Below are positions 11,680-22,577 of a stretch of 64,000 nt of DNA, piece by piece (within the stretch, counting starts at the first letter, position 1; each line of letters starts with the position of its first letter). This DNA comes from Prostheceraeus crozeri (Eukaryota; Platyhelminthes; Polycladida; Euryleptidae). The notes beneath the pieces were generated by a model that did not search any database, had not been told where the DNA came from, and was given only the letters and a program-made list of their open reading frames with translations. Location: contig CAJQUW010007872.1 in the NCBI GenBank assembly GCA_907163375.1, positions 32,995 through 96,994 on the forward strand, written 5' to 3'. The position numbers were made by a program, and so were the translations under genes.

Positions 11680-12325
11680 TTACACTAACTGTTGACGAAG
11701 GTGAACATAGATATTATCAAGATCAATGTGGCGATTGATAGAGTTATTATTGGAGTACCATGCTTCCATAAAAAGTCGTTCATGGCGATGTTGAGATATA
11801 TTCAAATTTTTGGTTTGTTCCCAGTTAAAATGATGACCTGTTTCTTGAATGTGTGCTGAAATTTGTGATCTCGGATCAATTCTTCTTACTGCCAGCTTGT
11901 GTTCATGAATGCGAGTCTTCAGTTGTTTGCTTGTTTGTCCAATGTATTCTGAACTGCAATTTTGGCATGGTATTTTATATATTGCGTTGCGTTTATCTAA
12001 GTCTGATTTCTTACGTTTTGGTTTACCAAATATTGAGCGAATTGTGTTTGTTGGTTGATGAGCGATGTTGATGTTATGTTGACGAAATTTTCGGGCCACT
12101 GTTTCTGATATACCTCGTACATAAGACAATGCAAAAAATGTGTCTTTATGAGAAGAGTGTGTCTCATTACTTTGATTAACAGTTTGTTGTTTTGATTTCA
12201 ATTCTTCCCAAAGTCTTGAAACAAAAGATTTCGGATAACCATTATCTTTAAAAAGTTGATATAAATGCAGGATTTCATCGTCCTTAGATTGTTCTGTATT
12301 GCAGTGTGATATAGAACTGCAATAG
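11680..12325 (-). pseudogene. PLE C-terminal region with GIY-YIG endonuclease
   Basis: A continuous frame of about 214 codons runs on the minus strand. It starts without a natural start codon (…DDEILHLYQLFKDNGYPKSF) and includes FFALSYVRGISETVARKF, the usual lead-in to the nuclease. The GIY-YIG domain reads NAIYKIPCQNCSSEYIGQTS and LKTRIHEHKLAVRR, then SAHIQETGHHFNW and ERLFMEAWYS. The segment is open to its natural end at 11680. The reverse transcriptase upstream is missing, so this is a 5'-truncated insertion. Confidence 0.85.
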
Positions 12326-13278
12326 TAATAAAAAACTTTAAAAAAAATTTAAATATAAAATTGTATAAATTTACATGTTTCACATTGAAAAGCATTTTAT
12401 CTACTAATCCAGATAGGTTCATTCTCTGGAAAAGATATATCGATGACATTTTTGTTATTTCATTTTCTCCTTTCGGTGAATTATTGCCAGAATTGAATGG
12501 TATTAATGATTGTATTCACTTCACAGTAGAACATCCCGATGATTTGAGTATCCTATTTCTTGACACTCTCATTTCTATAGAAGAAAATTCATGTTTCACT
12601 TAATTTTATAAGAAACCTAGCCATAGTGGTCATATTTTACCTTATGATAGTCATGTTCCTTTTATAAGAAATGCTAATTTGATGCTCAATGAATGTCTAC
12701 GATTTCATCGAAACTGCTCAAATCTCATGCTTATTGAAAAGCTGTTAATTTTGTCAAAAATATATTTATGTTGAATGGCTACCCAAAATCTATTGTCGGC
12801 GAGTATATCACTGTCACACCACCAGCATTTTGTAGCAAAATTCATAATAAACAAGCATATGTTCGTATATCATTTATAAACGAACAACAATCAAAACAAA
12901 TGAGAAGTGAATTGAGAAAGATCCCTGTTCTGAATGGAAAGCTTGTTTGTGTTACTCCTTCTCTTGTTATGGCAGATCAAAAACAAAGACACCATTCCTT
13001 GTGCTAAATACTGTTTGTGCATCAGTAAAAGTATTTGTTATTTAGAAATATTGTGTATAGGATAATTTGTAATAGGTGCAATCAGGCATACATTGGTGAG
13101 ACACAGTGCCAGAGTTGGCTTTTTGCCGGCTAAAACTGGGTTTTGCCACTGTGGTAAAAACCGGCAAAACTGGTTAAACCGGCTAAAACTAAAATATTGA
13201 AAAATCAGTCTATTTCTTCACGAAATTATCGACAGCAAGTTGAGGTCTGAGTATTACGATGCATGCGTGTTTGTAGAT

Positions 13279-13496
13279 AGCAACTCTTATTTCAGGAAAT
13301 AGAGGGCTAGGAATATTGTTTTCCATGAATGCGGGAAGCCCAAAACGACGATCTTTGCGTATTACTATATATACGAGACCTTTCGGACGTCACCGACGAC
13401 CATCGTCAGGCACAGGAAAAAAAAGGCCTCGTATATATAGTAATACGCAAAGATCGTCGTTTTGGGCTTCCCGCATTCATGGAAAGCAACTCTTAT
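13279..13496. repeat. Hairpin element with 12-bp target duplication and a hammerhead-like loop
   Basis: Two 64-bp arms (13319-13383 and 13422-13485) are inverted copies with about one mismatch. The loop between them, read on the minus strand, has CCTGACGATGGTCGTC… and ends GACGTCCGAAAGG. That is CUGANGA, a GGUCGUC/GACGUCC stem with one mismatch, then GAAA: a hammerhead-type core like those at PLE 3' ends. The 12-bp direct repeat AGCAACTCTTAT flanks the unit (13279-13290, 13485-13496). It looks like a small retroelement 3' end inserted as an inverted duplication. Confidence 0.6.
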
Positions 13497-14375
13497 CTTG
13501 CAAAACATGACATTCGTTCTCGGATAGAACCATATGATATCAGCGTTTGCCACGCACAAACGATCTACGATGTTGTCCTTGTTTACGTTGCTCTGTCCTT
13601 TTCTTGTACCTTAAGAACAAATGTAGACTTCAGCACCATTTTTGCCCTGTAGTTCATTTAATAGAAGTTGTTAGATACTTCCGAAATTATCATCAAATGA
13701 ATGCTCTTTTAGGTCAGAAAATGTGATTTCGTCACATCTAAAAAAAAGAAAATAAATATATGAATAAAACTGGGTTATATATGGAATAAATCAAGCAAGC
13801 CACTTCATGTGGACGAGCTTCAATAATCACACAGTCATTCTTCTATGTTGAGTGTTCAGCAAGAATGCAGAGTGTATTTTAATGATAGCTTAGGTTTCTT
13901 CAGATCTAGATTTGAACCCAGATCTCATGAACGCAGAGAGAGCACTCTATTAAAAGGCCTCTGCACTGGAAAATCTCAGCTCCAAAATCAAGCAATGTGC
14001 AACAGTCACTTAGAATGCATTTCCACTATTTTTTAGTAATGTACGTGTACTAAATGTATACTAATCCTTGTGACTGGAGCAGAAAATCATGATTTGGAAG
14101 AACAAATAATTTGATAACATAGTTCGCAGCGGCAATCTTGATGAAGTGAGGTATAGTGTATGTGTGAACAGCTTTAGTTATAATCTCAACAAAGGAATAT
14201 TTCCAGTAAGCTGCAAAATTGATCGTTGTTAATAGATTCTGAGATCGACAAACATTATTGTGACATTTATTTACGTTTATAGTGATATTCAAATTTGTTT
14301 GAAGTTCTTCGAATTTCCATATTTTGAGCTCAAATCAAAACTCTACTTTCGGTATAAAATTCATTTAACATCACC

Positions 14376-14785
14376 TTATCATCTAAATATGTGAGGGTAA
14401 ATTGCCATGACATGAAAAATGTTAACGGGCAATGTTTTTAATCTTGTCCTTCTGGGAGTGCAGGATAAATTTCATAGAGATATTCGCATAATCACAATGG
14501 GTATGGGACATTTGCCACAGATTTAGAAGACAATAAGTATTCCATGAAACCAGAAGGGCAAGAAAATGTAGAAATCCGAGTCGGATTTCTACATTTTCTT
14601 GCCCTTCTGGTTTCATAGAATAGCTTATCCTCTAAATCTGGGGAAAATGTCTAATAACCAATGTGATTCGAATATTTCTATGAAAATTTATCCTGCCCTT
14701 ACAGAAGGGCAATGATAAAAAATTCTGCCCTGCGACATTTTTCATATTATGACAGATTACCTTCACACATTTAGAGGATAAGCTA
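14376..14785. repeat. Foldback (palindromic) element
   Basis: An inverted repeat centred at 14580. The inner 37 bp on each side are perfect (…GTAGAAATCCGA against TCGGATTTCTAC…), and the outer 160 bp are diverged but still mirrored (CAGGATAAATTTCATAG at the left, CTATGAAAATTTATCCTG at the right). No coding content. It resembles a foldback MITE inside the hAT element. Confidence 0.7.
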
Positions 14786-15138
14786 TTTAATGAGATCAGC
14801 GGACATGATAATTGTAGAAATCCGAGGACATATTCTACATTTATTTGCCCTTATAGCTTTATGGAATGTTTGTTTTCGGTCTTTTATATAAAGCCAAGTG
14901 ATTTCCTTCCAGCATGCAAGTCTGCTGCATCTTACAATGAACGAAGTTTGTAAAGCAACAAAACACGTGCACGTTATAAAGAATGCACAGTAGCATTAGA
15001 ACAATTTTTTTTATAATAATTCATGTTCTTAAACTTATATTTGGAGCATATTATTGATTGAAATATGATACAAATAAGGTTTGAATTGTTAATACAGGCC
15101 TAAATGTTTATCGAATTATGAAAAAGTAAAATGAACTA

Positions 15139-15819
15139 CAGTGGAAGATGGTTAATCGATAACCCGATAAACAACAAGTCTCTTTTATCGACAAGATCGT
15201 CCGTCCCGGTACAATATGCTCAAATAATTCTTTAATCGACAAGAAATTCTCTGTGAAAGTCTCTTTTATCGACAAGGTGTGTAATGTAGCAATTACGTGA
15301 CCTGTCAGCTATACTCTCATTCTAGTGGCTCCTGGAATAGCTAAGATAATGAGGAGGAAGATGAAGTTTCAAGAATTGTGATCTCTCGTATTCAAGCCCT
15401 GCGACAAATCGATGAGCTGAAAATATTTTTTGAAGAGCACGGGTTGAGCACAGCGACTCTCAACGAACAGCAAAATCTAGTTTTCGCTACCGCATCTCAC
15501 AAGCAAGCAAAAATTACAGACTTTTACAGAAAGTGAGACATTTTTGTTTTAATAATTTTACAGAACCTAGAAGTTATACTCGCATGTAGGCTATGTGTTC
15601 AATTTGCATATACATGTTTTAGTAAAGGGTTGTTTTTTTAATTTCTTTGCTTTTTTTATCAGATATTTGATATTTTTGTAAGCGGGGTGATAACTGCGGA
15701 TCAAACATGCTGTAAGGTTCGAAGTGTATGAAATAGAGAATGGTTTCTATAGTCGACAAGTATCCTTAATCGACAAGGTTTATTGATCCTGAACCTTGTC
15801 GATTAACCATCTTCCACTG
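15139..15819 (+). mobile_element. Tigger/pogo-derived MITE
   Basis: Inverted termini CAGTGGAAGATGGTTAATCG at both ends, flanked by TA duplications (15137-15138, 15820-15821). TTTTATCGACAAG words repeat inside. At 681 bp it is an internally deleted Tigger. It still carries the last part of a transposase gene. Confidence 0.88.
15345..15536 (+). pseudogene. C-terminal tail of a Tigger/jerky-type transposase with a PIP box
   Basis: A frame of about 63 codons ends in TGA at 15536. It reads acidic residues, then RIQALRQIDELKIFFEEHG, and ends KQAKITDFYRK. QAKITDFY fits the PCNA-interacting peptide pattern QxxIxxFY. Pogo-type transposases are known to bind PCNA through such a tail. All catalytic residues are gone. 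Confidence 0.65.
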
Positions 15820-16402
15820 TATTATGACTAGCGTTCATCAATAAAGTAAGGATCGACGATGACCCTTATATTGTATATGCCTAAAAAACTGAGGTAGTAA
15901 TGCTGGAAAAATAGATTTAGCCATTTTTTGCCAGTTTTAGTCGAAAAATTGTGACAAAACCTGGTGGTTTTTATCAGGTTTTTACGAGGTGGTAAAAACG
16001 AGAGTGGTTTTTAACGGCCAACCCTGCGCAGTGCACTATTAGAAGGCGTATATTTGAACATCTGAATAAGAAAGACAGCTTTTTTTCCAACATTTTCAAT
16101 CGAAACATAAGTTAAAACCAACTAAGGACGGTGTGCAAATTGAAATTTTGCAAAAAACTTTGTCAACATTGATTTATGAACGCAAAATGTGTAAGCGTGA
16201 TTTTATTCTACACAAAAAACCTGAAATCAATACAATGTATAACCGAAATTTAGATATCTGATCTGCTACTGATCTAATCTCTAAAGTATTGCCATCATAG
16301 CTATTTTTTCCTACTCTGTTATTCAATTTAAATTTTTTATGTGATATATTGATTATTTACTGCCCTTTTTCTATGGCCTGTGTTAGATAGTTGTTTTATG
16401 AA

Positions 16403-16425
16403 CTGATAAAGACTTTCAGTCGAAA
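16403..16425 (+). ncRNA. Hammerhead-like core, degenerate
   Basis: CTGATAA, then GACT-TTC-AGTC forming a short stem, then GAAA. One base departs from the CUGANGA consensus. It lies at the 3' end of Penelope fragment 3. Confidence 0.4.
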
Positions 16426-16483
16426 GCTTTTCATTATAAGCTTTTGTTGACCTTGTCTTTTGTTGCTGTTAAGAAAATATATA

Positions 16484-17745
16484 CAGGGTGGCTCACGAGT
16501 ACATTAACAGTAGAGTAAAAGACGATATTCTTAAATGGAAGGTCATGGAAATTAATTTTGAGAATGGTAATGGTACAAATGGGTAAACTTGAATTTATTT
16601 ATTGTATGTGTTCAAATGGCTCACTATTTATATCAATGCATTTTTGACAAAGGGATGCAACATCTCTGCAAATTTACGAAGACAAGTCTCTGTTCAGGTT
16701 GGCAAACAACTGAGCGATAAATTGTTGAAAGTCGGCGATATTGTTGGGTCTTCTTGAAAACACATCATCTTTAATAATTCCCCACTAAAATCCATAGGCG
16801 TCAGATCTGGTGAACGTGTTGGGTATTCAATGGCTCCACGCCTACCTATCCATCTGTTTGGTAAGCACTGATCAAGGTATACACGAACTGCTCTAGCGAA
16901 ATGGGTTGATGCACCATCTTGCATAAAAAATATCCTTTCAAAATCGTGTCGGTTCCGCAAGTTAAGAGCAATAGCTGTTTGCAGTCGATTTAGATAATTT
17001 TGTCCATTTACTATGCCTTCGAAAAATTCTGGTGCAACTACTCCACTTGAAGATATCCCAGCCCACACCGTAAAACCAGATTGGCTCAGCTGTGATTAAA
17101 GTTTTTTTAAGGATTCACTGTGTCCCAATAAACACAGTTATATCTGTATGACACACCAGAAAATGTAACTGCTTCGTCAATCCAAATTATCAAATCCAAG
17201 AATTCAGGATTATTGCAACAGTCATTAATTAACAAACAATTCGGGAAACTGTACGCGCCCATCGGTATCGTCCTCTAATAAGCCATGCACTAAATGTGGT
17301 CTGTACGTTATGTAAAGGACTTTGCAACAAACCTCGGCCTACTCCCACTTCATTACTGCGACGTCTTGCTGATAATTTAGGATTTTCAACAACTGGTCGT
17401 GCTACTAAGTTTTGATTATTTTCTGTGTTTAATGTACAGTTGCTTGGTGCTTCCGTGGTAGGTCAGAAATTTGTACACTTTCCTCAAATTTATCCCTTAA
17501 GTGATTAATAGCCTGACTGATCTGATGGCGGATCAGAGTCAAATGCTGCACCACATGAATCAATCACACGTTGTGCGTTTTCATGTTTCCAACAATATTT
17601 CAAGATAGATTTTCTTTCTTCAAAAGTCAGTGTGCGCTGCGGCATGACTGAAAAAATATGCAGTGAATGCGTAATTACATATAATATATTATAAATATAT
17701 TTACTATATATGATATACATGTATATTCGCATGGACAATCACAAA
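16484..17745 (-). mobile_element. mariner-like transposon, decayed
   Basis: The left terminus CAGGGTGGCTCACGAGTACA follows a TA. The right terminus was not found, and the LINE piece begins soon after. The minus strand carries a broken mariner-type transposase. Confidence 0.75.
16694..17068 (-). pseudogene. mariner transposase, catalytic half
   Basis: A 124-codon frame shows WAGISSSGVVAPEFFEGIVN, then FFMQDGASTHFARAVRVYL with the second catalytic Asp. It continues with NRWIGRRGAIEYPTRSPDLT and DLTPMDF with the third Asp, a D34D-like layout of mariner/Tc1 enzymes. The upstream part, including the first Asp, is broken by stops. The N-terminal piece MPQRTLTFEERKSILKYCWK lies at 17505-17645 in another frame. 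The final part after MDF is also out of step with family members. Confidence 0.8.
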
Positions 17746-17789
17746 AGCAGTCAGAATTAGAAGGAGAGTTCAGCACTAAGAAGCCATTG

Positions 17790-18010
17790 ACGAAAGTTGT
17801 CATCCACGGTAGCTATGTTGCCCCGAGATTCAAATGTTGGACACAAGAAGATGTGGACTGATGTTTGCACAGCATCTCCACAGACGCATAAATTGGATTT
17901 CGACCTAGTCAAATCCGGTACAGGAAATCTCTAAATTGGCCATGTCCCGTTCTTAACCGGTTCAGCTAGACCCAGGCCACCCGTGGAAGATCGCATCCAG
18001 GAGGTTTCTT
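17790..18010 (-). mobile_element. LINE 3' coding fragment
   Basis: The minus strand reads LRTGHGQFRDFLYR and then, one frame over, LCVCGDAVQTSVHIFLCP. This is the TGHG motif and CxCG…H…C zinc knuckle found near the C-terminus of several non-LTR retrotransposon ORFs (R1/Jockey-like). Only about 70 codons remain. Confidence 0.6.
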
Positions 18011-18684
18011 CGTCGGTTGGGGAATGTTCTGTTGCAGACGACAGTCCTGTGTCATCCACCGATTCGTGCAAGTAACTGGTATTGCGCAAAAATGGAAAAT
18101 ATCGAATTCCAGTTCTCCGAAAGCGGCTTGAATTTCGCGTTGAATGCGAAATTTTCAAAACTTGGCCCTTGCGACGCGAAATTGAGACTCCTGAAGACGC
18201 GAATTTAAAAACGAAGATATAAAACGTTTTTTGATGCTAAGTGTGTTAATGAGCAAATTATTATTATGGACTCCGGAGTACATTTTCGAATACGATAATT
18301 TTGATTGTGTAAGTAATGCAAACTGTATTTTCAGACTTTTTACCCACTGGATGAAAGCAGTTTTTGTGCAATTGTGCTGTTTTAAAAAATGTGTAATTGA
18401 CAGATTGAATTGGTCTTTCATATGCATGCATACATACTGTTTCATAGTTTATATGTACTGTATTCAGGGTCCCCGCGCAGCCCTTAAATTTAAGGGCCCC
18501 TTAAAAGGCCCTTAAATTTTTCAATCAGCCCTTAAAAGGCCCTTAAAAATGACAATCACTGAAAAGCCCTTAAAAAGCCCTTAAATTTGACACTCGGCCC
18601 TTAAAAAGCCCTTGAATTTCAAACCAAATTTTGAAAATATATCTTTGAAGTAATATTGAGTCAATCATAGTTAGACTAAGTAAA

Positions 18685-19428
18685 TTGAATTGTTGTCGCA
18701 CAATATCTTGTCTTCTTCTAAGAAAGTCAACTATCAATTGTCTCGTGGATGCAAAGCGATTTTCGATCGACGATTGCGATGTCGCTGTATCTGAACTGAC
18801 CCAGTTCATTGATCATGTCAATTGCGAGAGCGCTCATTTCAATCCTGACACTGACAGACTTGATAAATTTTGGTTTTCAATTCTTCAATCGGATTGACAA
18901 TTCCAGCATTTGTGGTCAGTTGTGCGAACCTGTCTCCTTCTATCTCATGGACAGGTCGGTGTAGAGCGAGGCTTCTCCATAAACAAAGCCACGATGAGGA
19001 CGAATTTGACCGAACGACGTCTTATTTCGGAAAGACTCGTGATCGATTATGTAATTCGGATTGGAGGGATTGAAAATTTCTGCATCTCGCCCGAACTGCG
19101 TTTGGCAGTAGCAAGTGCTAGACAGAAGTATCGTCTGTATCTGGAAGACGAGCAGAAGCAGAAAGAAAAGGACCTTGAATCGGAGAAGCGAAAGAAGGAT
19201 AAGGAGGAGCTGGAAAAGATGTCAAAGGAGAAGCTGCGAATGGAGAGGGACATATCACATCTCCAGAAAAGCGCCGATAAACTGGCTTTCAAGGCCGTGA
19301 CAACGCAGAACTTCAAGTTTTTGTTAGAGTCCAACGCCCTCAGAAAGTCGATACAAGTAAAAAGAGAGCAGCTAAATCAAATTTGCAGAGATATGTCTGA
19401 AAAGCAAAGGCTTATTTTGAGCTTGTAA
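18685..19428 (+). pseudogene. hAT transposase C-terminal region with a charged coiled-coil tail
   Basis: The first part, in shifted frames, reads FNPDTDRLDKFWFSILQS. The frame 18910-19428 gives LLLSHGQVGVERGFSINK, which matches the hAT dimerisation signature (VERGFSxNK in this subgroup in place of SERxFS). About 110 residues follow that are very rich in Lys and Glu (DEQKQKEKDLESEKRKKDKE…), a predicted coiled coil of a kind not usual at hAT C-ends. The catalytic domain is missing. The last frame of 172 codons is open to a natural-looking stop. Confidence 0.7.
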
Positions 19429-19827
19429 ATGAACGTGCAATATTTCAAAGATATTCCTTCGATAATCAGATGATACATTTGTCGCCTAAATTTGCGTGGC
19501 CATCATCTTTTCATCTAAATATGGAAAACATGATGCGCATGTCCACCAGCGTGGTTCGTGCATTAGGAGCACATTCTTCAAAGTAGGTCTACATGTAGGT
19601 AAGAGCTCCGTCACATAACAAAAAAAATAAATCACATCCTTTTAGTACTCACTACGTGCATGTGGTAGCTAAAGCTACATGTATGTACATAAGCAATATG
19701 TATATAAGCAAGCAAGTGTATCATCTTATGTCATGTCACCTGATCATGAATCACAAGCAAAAAGCTGCGTAATATGAAGTTTTTTTCATTTTTGTACGTA
19801 CTTTATTTCTTCGAAGAAATTCGTATT

Positions 19828-20060
19828 GTTGTTTGTTTCCATGAACTGACTTTTAGGAGCTGACCCCCTACTTATGTTATTTCACTGTTTTGTTGTTTGT
19901 TTTCATGAACTGAGTTTTAAGAGCTAAGAGCTGATCCCTACAGATGTGATTTCACCGCTTGCTGTTTGTTTTCATGAACTGAGTTTTAAGAGCTAAGAGC
20001 TGATCCCTACAGATGTGATTTCACCGCTTGCTGTTTGTTTTCATGAACTGAGTTTTACTG
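19828..20060 (+). repeat. Tandem repeat, 69-bp unit
   Basis: TTTCATGAACTGAGTTTTA recurs at a period of 64-69 bp (ATGAACTGA at 19841, 19905, 19974, 20043). The last two full units are nearly identical. It lies inside the hAT element. Confidence 0.85.
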
Positions 20061-21089
20061 ATGTCTTACAGATTACAGTGCATGTACAATGCCTACATGT
20101 ACAACTGTACATATATTTTTCTGTAATTTGCAACGGTCAAATTCATATCGCCTGCTTCATAATCACTTTTGTGATTCCACTGATTTGTTTATTGATATTC
20201 TGATTAGGAATATGGAATGGCTTCTACGTAAATTTTTGTTTTAATTTCTGTTCTTCACAGCCATAGAAAATCAAGCTTGTGTAATTATACTCGTAGTATT
20301 AGTTGTAATAATGATTGTATTTTGATCTGCTTCTTCTGTTGAAAGAGATTATTTTGGATAAAGTGAAGGTATATAACTGTGCTGTTTAAGACCAAAGACA
20401 GTCAATAATCAATTTTGGTTACGACCGTGATTTCGATATTTGACTGTCTTCATTAAGTGTGTGGAGTTATCATGCATCTATTATTTCAGCAACTGTATTT
20501 TTATATTTAGCATTCGTGTTCTTGACTGAATCCTGTCAAATATCTCTTATAATGCAGTGTTATTTTTTATTTCATAACATTTTGATACTGACTACACTTC
20601 TGAAAAAACGATCTAGTTTTGTCTATTGATGAATAGGGAGAGTAGAAAAAATAGCTTTCTGCCTTTATTTTTCTAGAGCATGTGGAACTACCCACTGCGA
20701 CGGAGAATAAAATTGCCTCAACACCATGCTTTTCTCATCCTTGTATGCAACTTGCACGTATACACGCATGAAACATCGATTTGTAGATAACCCTTAAATT
20801 TGCCTCATCAGCCCTTAAAAAGCCCTTAAATTTGATTGTGACTGAAGTGCGGGGACCCTGTATATTCCAAATAAGAAAGTAATGGATCACTCTTTATCGT
20901 TCATATCATGATTTTGAAACTGAGTCCATGTATCACAATGAAAATAACGTATTTGAGTGTCGTATTCTCGAACATAAGACATATTCTCAAACATTTTCAG
21001 AGGAATAAGTAACAAAACAGTAACCATTATTTTATTCGTCATTAGTTCTGCATACCCGTAGCTCTGAATTTGAAAATAGTTTCTAATCT

Positions 21090-21145
21090 AGTCAATGTTT
21101 GCACTTGAAAAAGAATAGACGAAATTCATAGTGCGACAGAATTAG
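21090..21145 (+). repeat. Dispersed repeat, copy 1 of 3
   Basis: CACTTGAAAAAGAATAGACG and its flanks recur, diverged, near 23043-23080 and 26965-27010 (CACTTGAATAAGAGTGGACG). All copies are preceded by an AGTCCAATNTTT-like segment. It is an unclassified short interspersed repeat. Confidence 0.45.
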
Positions 21146-21317
21146 TTTTAGCATTAAGAATTTACTGAATAATTCGTGACTTTATATTTGAAAATTTCCT
21201 AAAAGGGGTTTCATTTTTTAAGAAAAAATGTGTAATTGTGTTTCATTATATCACTTTTTGACCAACATATTGCCACCAGAGAGACAATAGTACCGGCATA
21301 TGACATATATTTCTATT

Positions 21318-22577
21318 TAGTGGTGATATTCGCTGCGGGAATTTCCGCATTACGGGAAAAACAGATTTCCTGCGGGAAAATATGGAAGAAATAAGGGGGC
21401 TGCGGGATTTTTTTAATGAATTTATCACCCATTTGGCCTTTTCGTAAATTAAAAACAAGCGTTTCCGACAAACAAACTTATCCAACAAATCAACGCAATG
21501 TCCCGCTATGTTTCCAAATAGGCTATCAGAATGAGAGACAAAAGGCGTTCTTTTCACTACTTCGTCTATCCGTCAAAATTTGTTATGCCTATTCGTCAAA
21601 ATTTCTATGGTCTTCAATGCTGTCTGGTGCCCATTGTTTTCGCGCTTCTGCTCCGAAGGAAAACGAACCAGCGAACGATGAGGGCAGTGACTCACCTATG
21701 AGTAGGCCTTTTTACGTTGACCTGACCTGATTTTGTTGCCTAAGAGCGCGGGTGTGACCTGGATAGAACACTTAGTTGGCACACTCGAGCACCTCTCCTT
21801 CTTTTGCGTCAACTCTAGACAGACTCCGTCGACGTTTATTTTGAGCGCATCTCGTCGTACCTTATCGATTGTGTGATAGTAGATCAATGTTGCGCACCTC
21901 TATAACCAAAGAAAATATGTTTTATCTCAATTGTTCAAACATTATCTTGTGTAGCCATGTGGTATAACCGTTTAGACGTAGGCCAAGTATCAGACAAAAA
22001 AATACGTAGAATGTTGCGTTTCTTTTGGACGTCTGTACCTGTGGTATGATGCACGCTTCCCATCTTTTTGTTCTTTATCATAGGCTGCAAGTGTCATCCT
22101 CAATCTAACTGTAAGTCTTTGGCAGGCTGGAAATCGGTTGTTTTGACCTCCTGCGTGTCTGTAGGTACTCTTTTGATTTTTGAAGCAATATGCACTTCGA
22201 TCAGGACAATAGATGACTTCGATTTCTCTTTTATATTTTTGTGTATTGATTGCGTGGCAGTTAGGTGTTACAACCAGTTTGATAGACATGTTTGACGAAT
22301 GGAAGTTTTGATCTACTCGTACGATGCTATAAGATTGTCATTTACAAATAGACATAGGCCTACACTGCAAAAGACTCGTAAAGGACAGTAGGCCTTCAAG
22401 TAACAGCGTAATAGGCACTCATGGATGCCTAAATACCGTATTTAGGTATCCGTGTAGGGATTATAAGGGGAAATATTTTGTAATGTCATATCTTCGTAAA
22501 GAACGTAAAAATAGCTTTTTTAATAGCTGCGGAATTTTTTCGGCCTGCAGGAGAAATTTCGAGCGATATCACCCCTG
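21318..22577. mobile_element. Non-autonomous hAT transposon
   Basis: The ends TAGTGGTGATATTCGCT (left) and CAGGGGTGATATCGCT (right, read inward) form hAT-type inverted repeats. They are flanked by 8-bp TTTCTATT (21310-21317) and TTTTTATT (22578-22585), 7 of 8 identical. GCGGGAA/TGCGGGA words repeat near the left end. No transposase coding is seen in 1.26 kb. Confidence 0.78.

Larger units (their letters stand above)
11420..12330 (-). mobile_element. Penelope-like element fragment 2 (GIY-YIG, minus strand)
   Basis: The 3' part of a second, distinct Penelope-like element lies on the minus strand. Its coding end is at 11680, and a hammerhead-like core lies about 130 bp further 3' (11522-11552). 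It meets fragment 3 head to head at about 12330-12360, with both 5' truncation points only tens of bases apart. Confidence 0.8.
13110..16026. mobile_element. Non-autonomous hAT transposon with nested insertions
   Basis: The ends CAGAGTTGGCTTTTTGCCGG and (read inward from the right) CAGGGTTGGCCGTTAAAAAC are hAT-type terminal repeats. They are flanked by an 8-bp duplication, CACAGTGC at 13102-13109 and CGCAGTGC at 16027-16034 (7 of 8). Subterminal GGTTTTTACC-like words occur at both ends. No transposase is left. The interior holds three later insertions: a hairpin element (13279-13496), a foldback element (14376-14785) and a Tigger MITE (15139-15819). The whole unit interrupts a Penelope GIY-YIG gene, giving a clear order of insertion. 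Confidence 0.88.
12350..16470 (+). mobile_element. Penelope-like element fragment 3, split by a hAT insertion
   Basis: On the plus strand, 12361-13109 carries RT motifs (WKRYIDDIFVI with the YIDD box; LSILFLDTLISIEE; FYKKPSHSGHILPYDS), then the inter-domain region (NGYPKSIVGEYI, YVRISFINEQQSKQMRSELR). The start of a GIY-YIG domain (NIVYRIICNRCNQAYIGETQ) follows. The domain resumes after 16026 (RRRIFEHLNKKDS; YERKMCKRDFILHKKPEI). Several stops and frame changes mark it as old. A hammerhead-like core lies at its 3' end (16403-16425). The hAT element 13110-16026 sits inside the nuclease. Confidence 0.82.
18465..20860 (+). mobile_element. hAT transposon with CCCTTAAA subterminal repeats
   Basis: Terminal inverted repeats CAGGGTCCCCGC at both ends. 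About ten copies of CCCTTAAA cluster at 18478-18620, and four more at 20788-20835. A 6-bp near-duplication (TGTATT before, TATATT after) fits better than an 8-bp one. Transposase remains are on the plus strand (18685-19428). The rest of the interior is AT-rich with a 69-bp tandem repeat. Confidence 0.82.
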
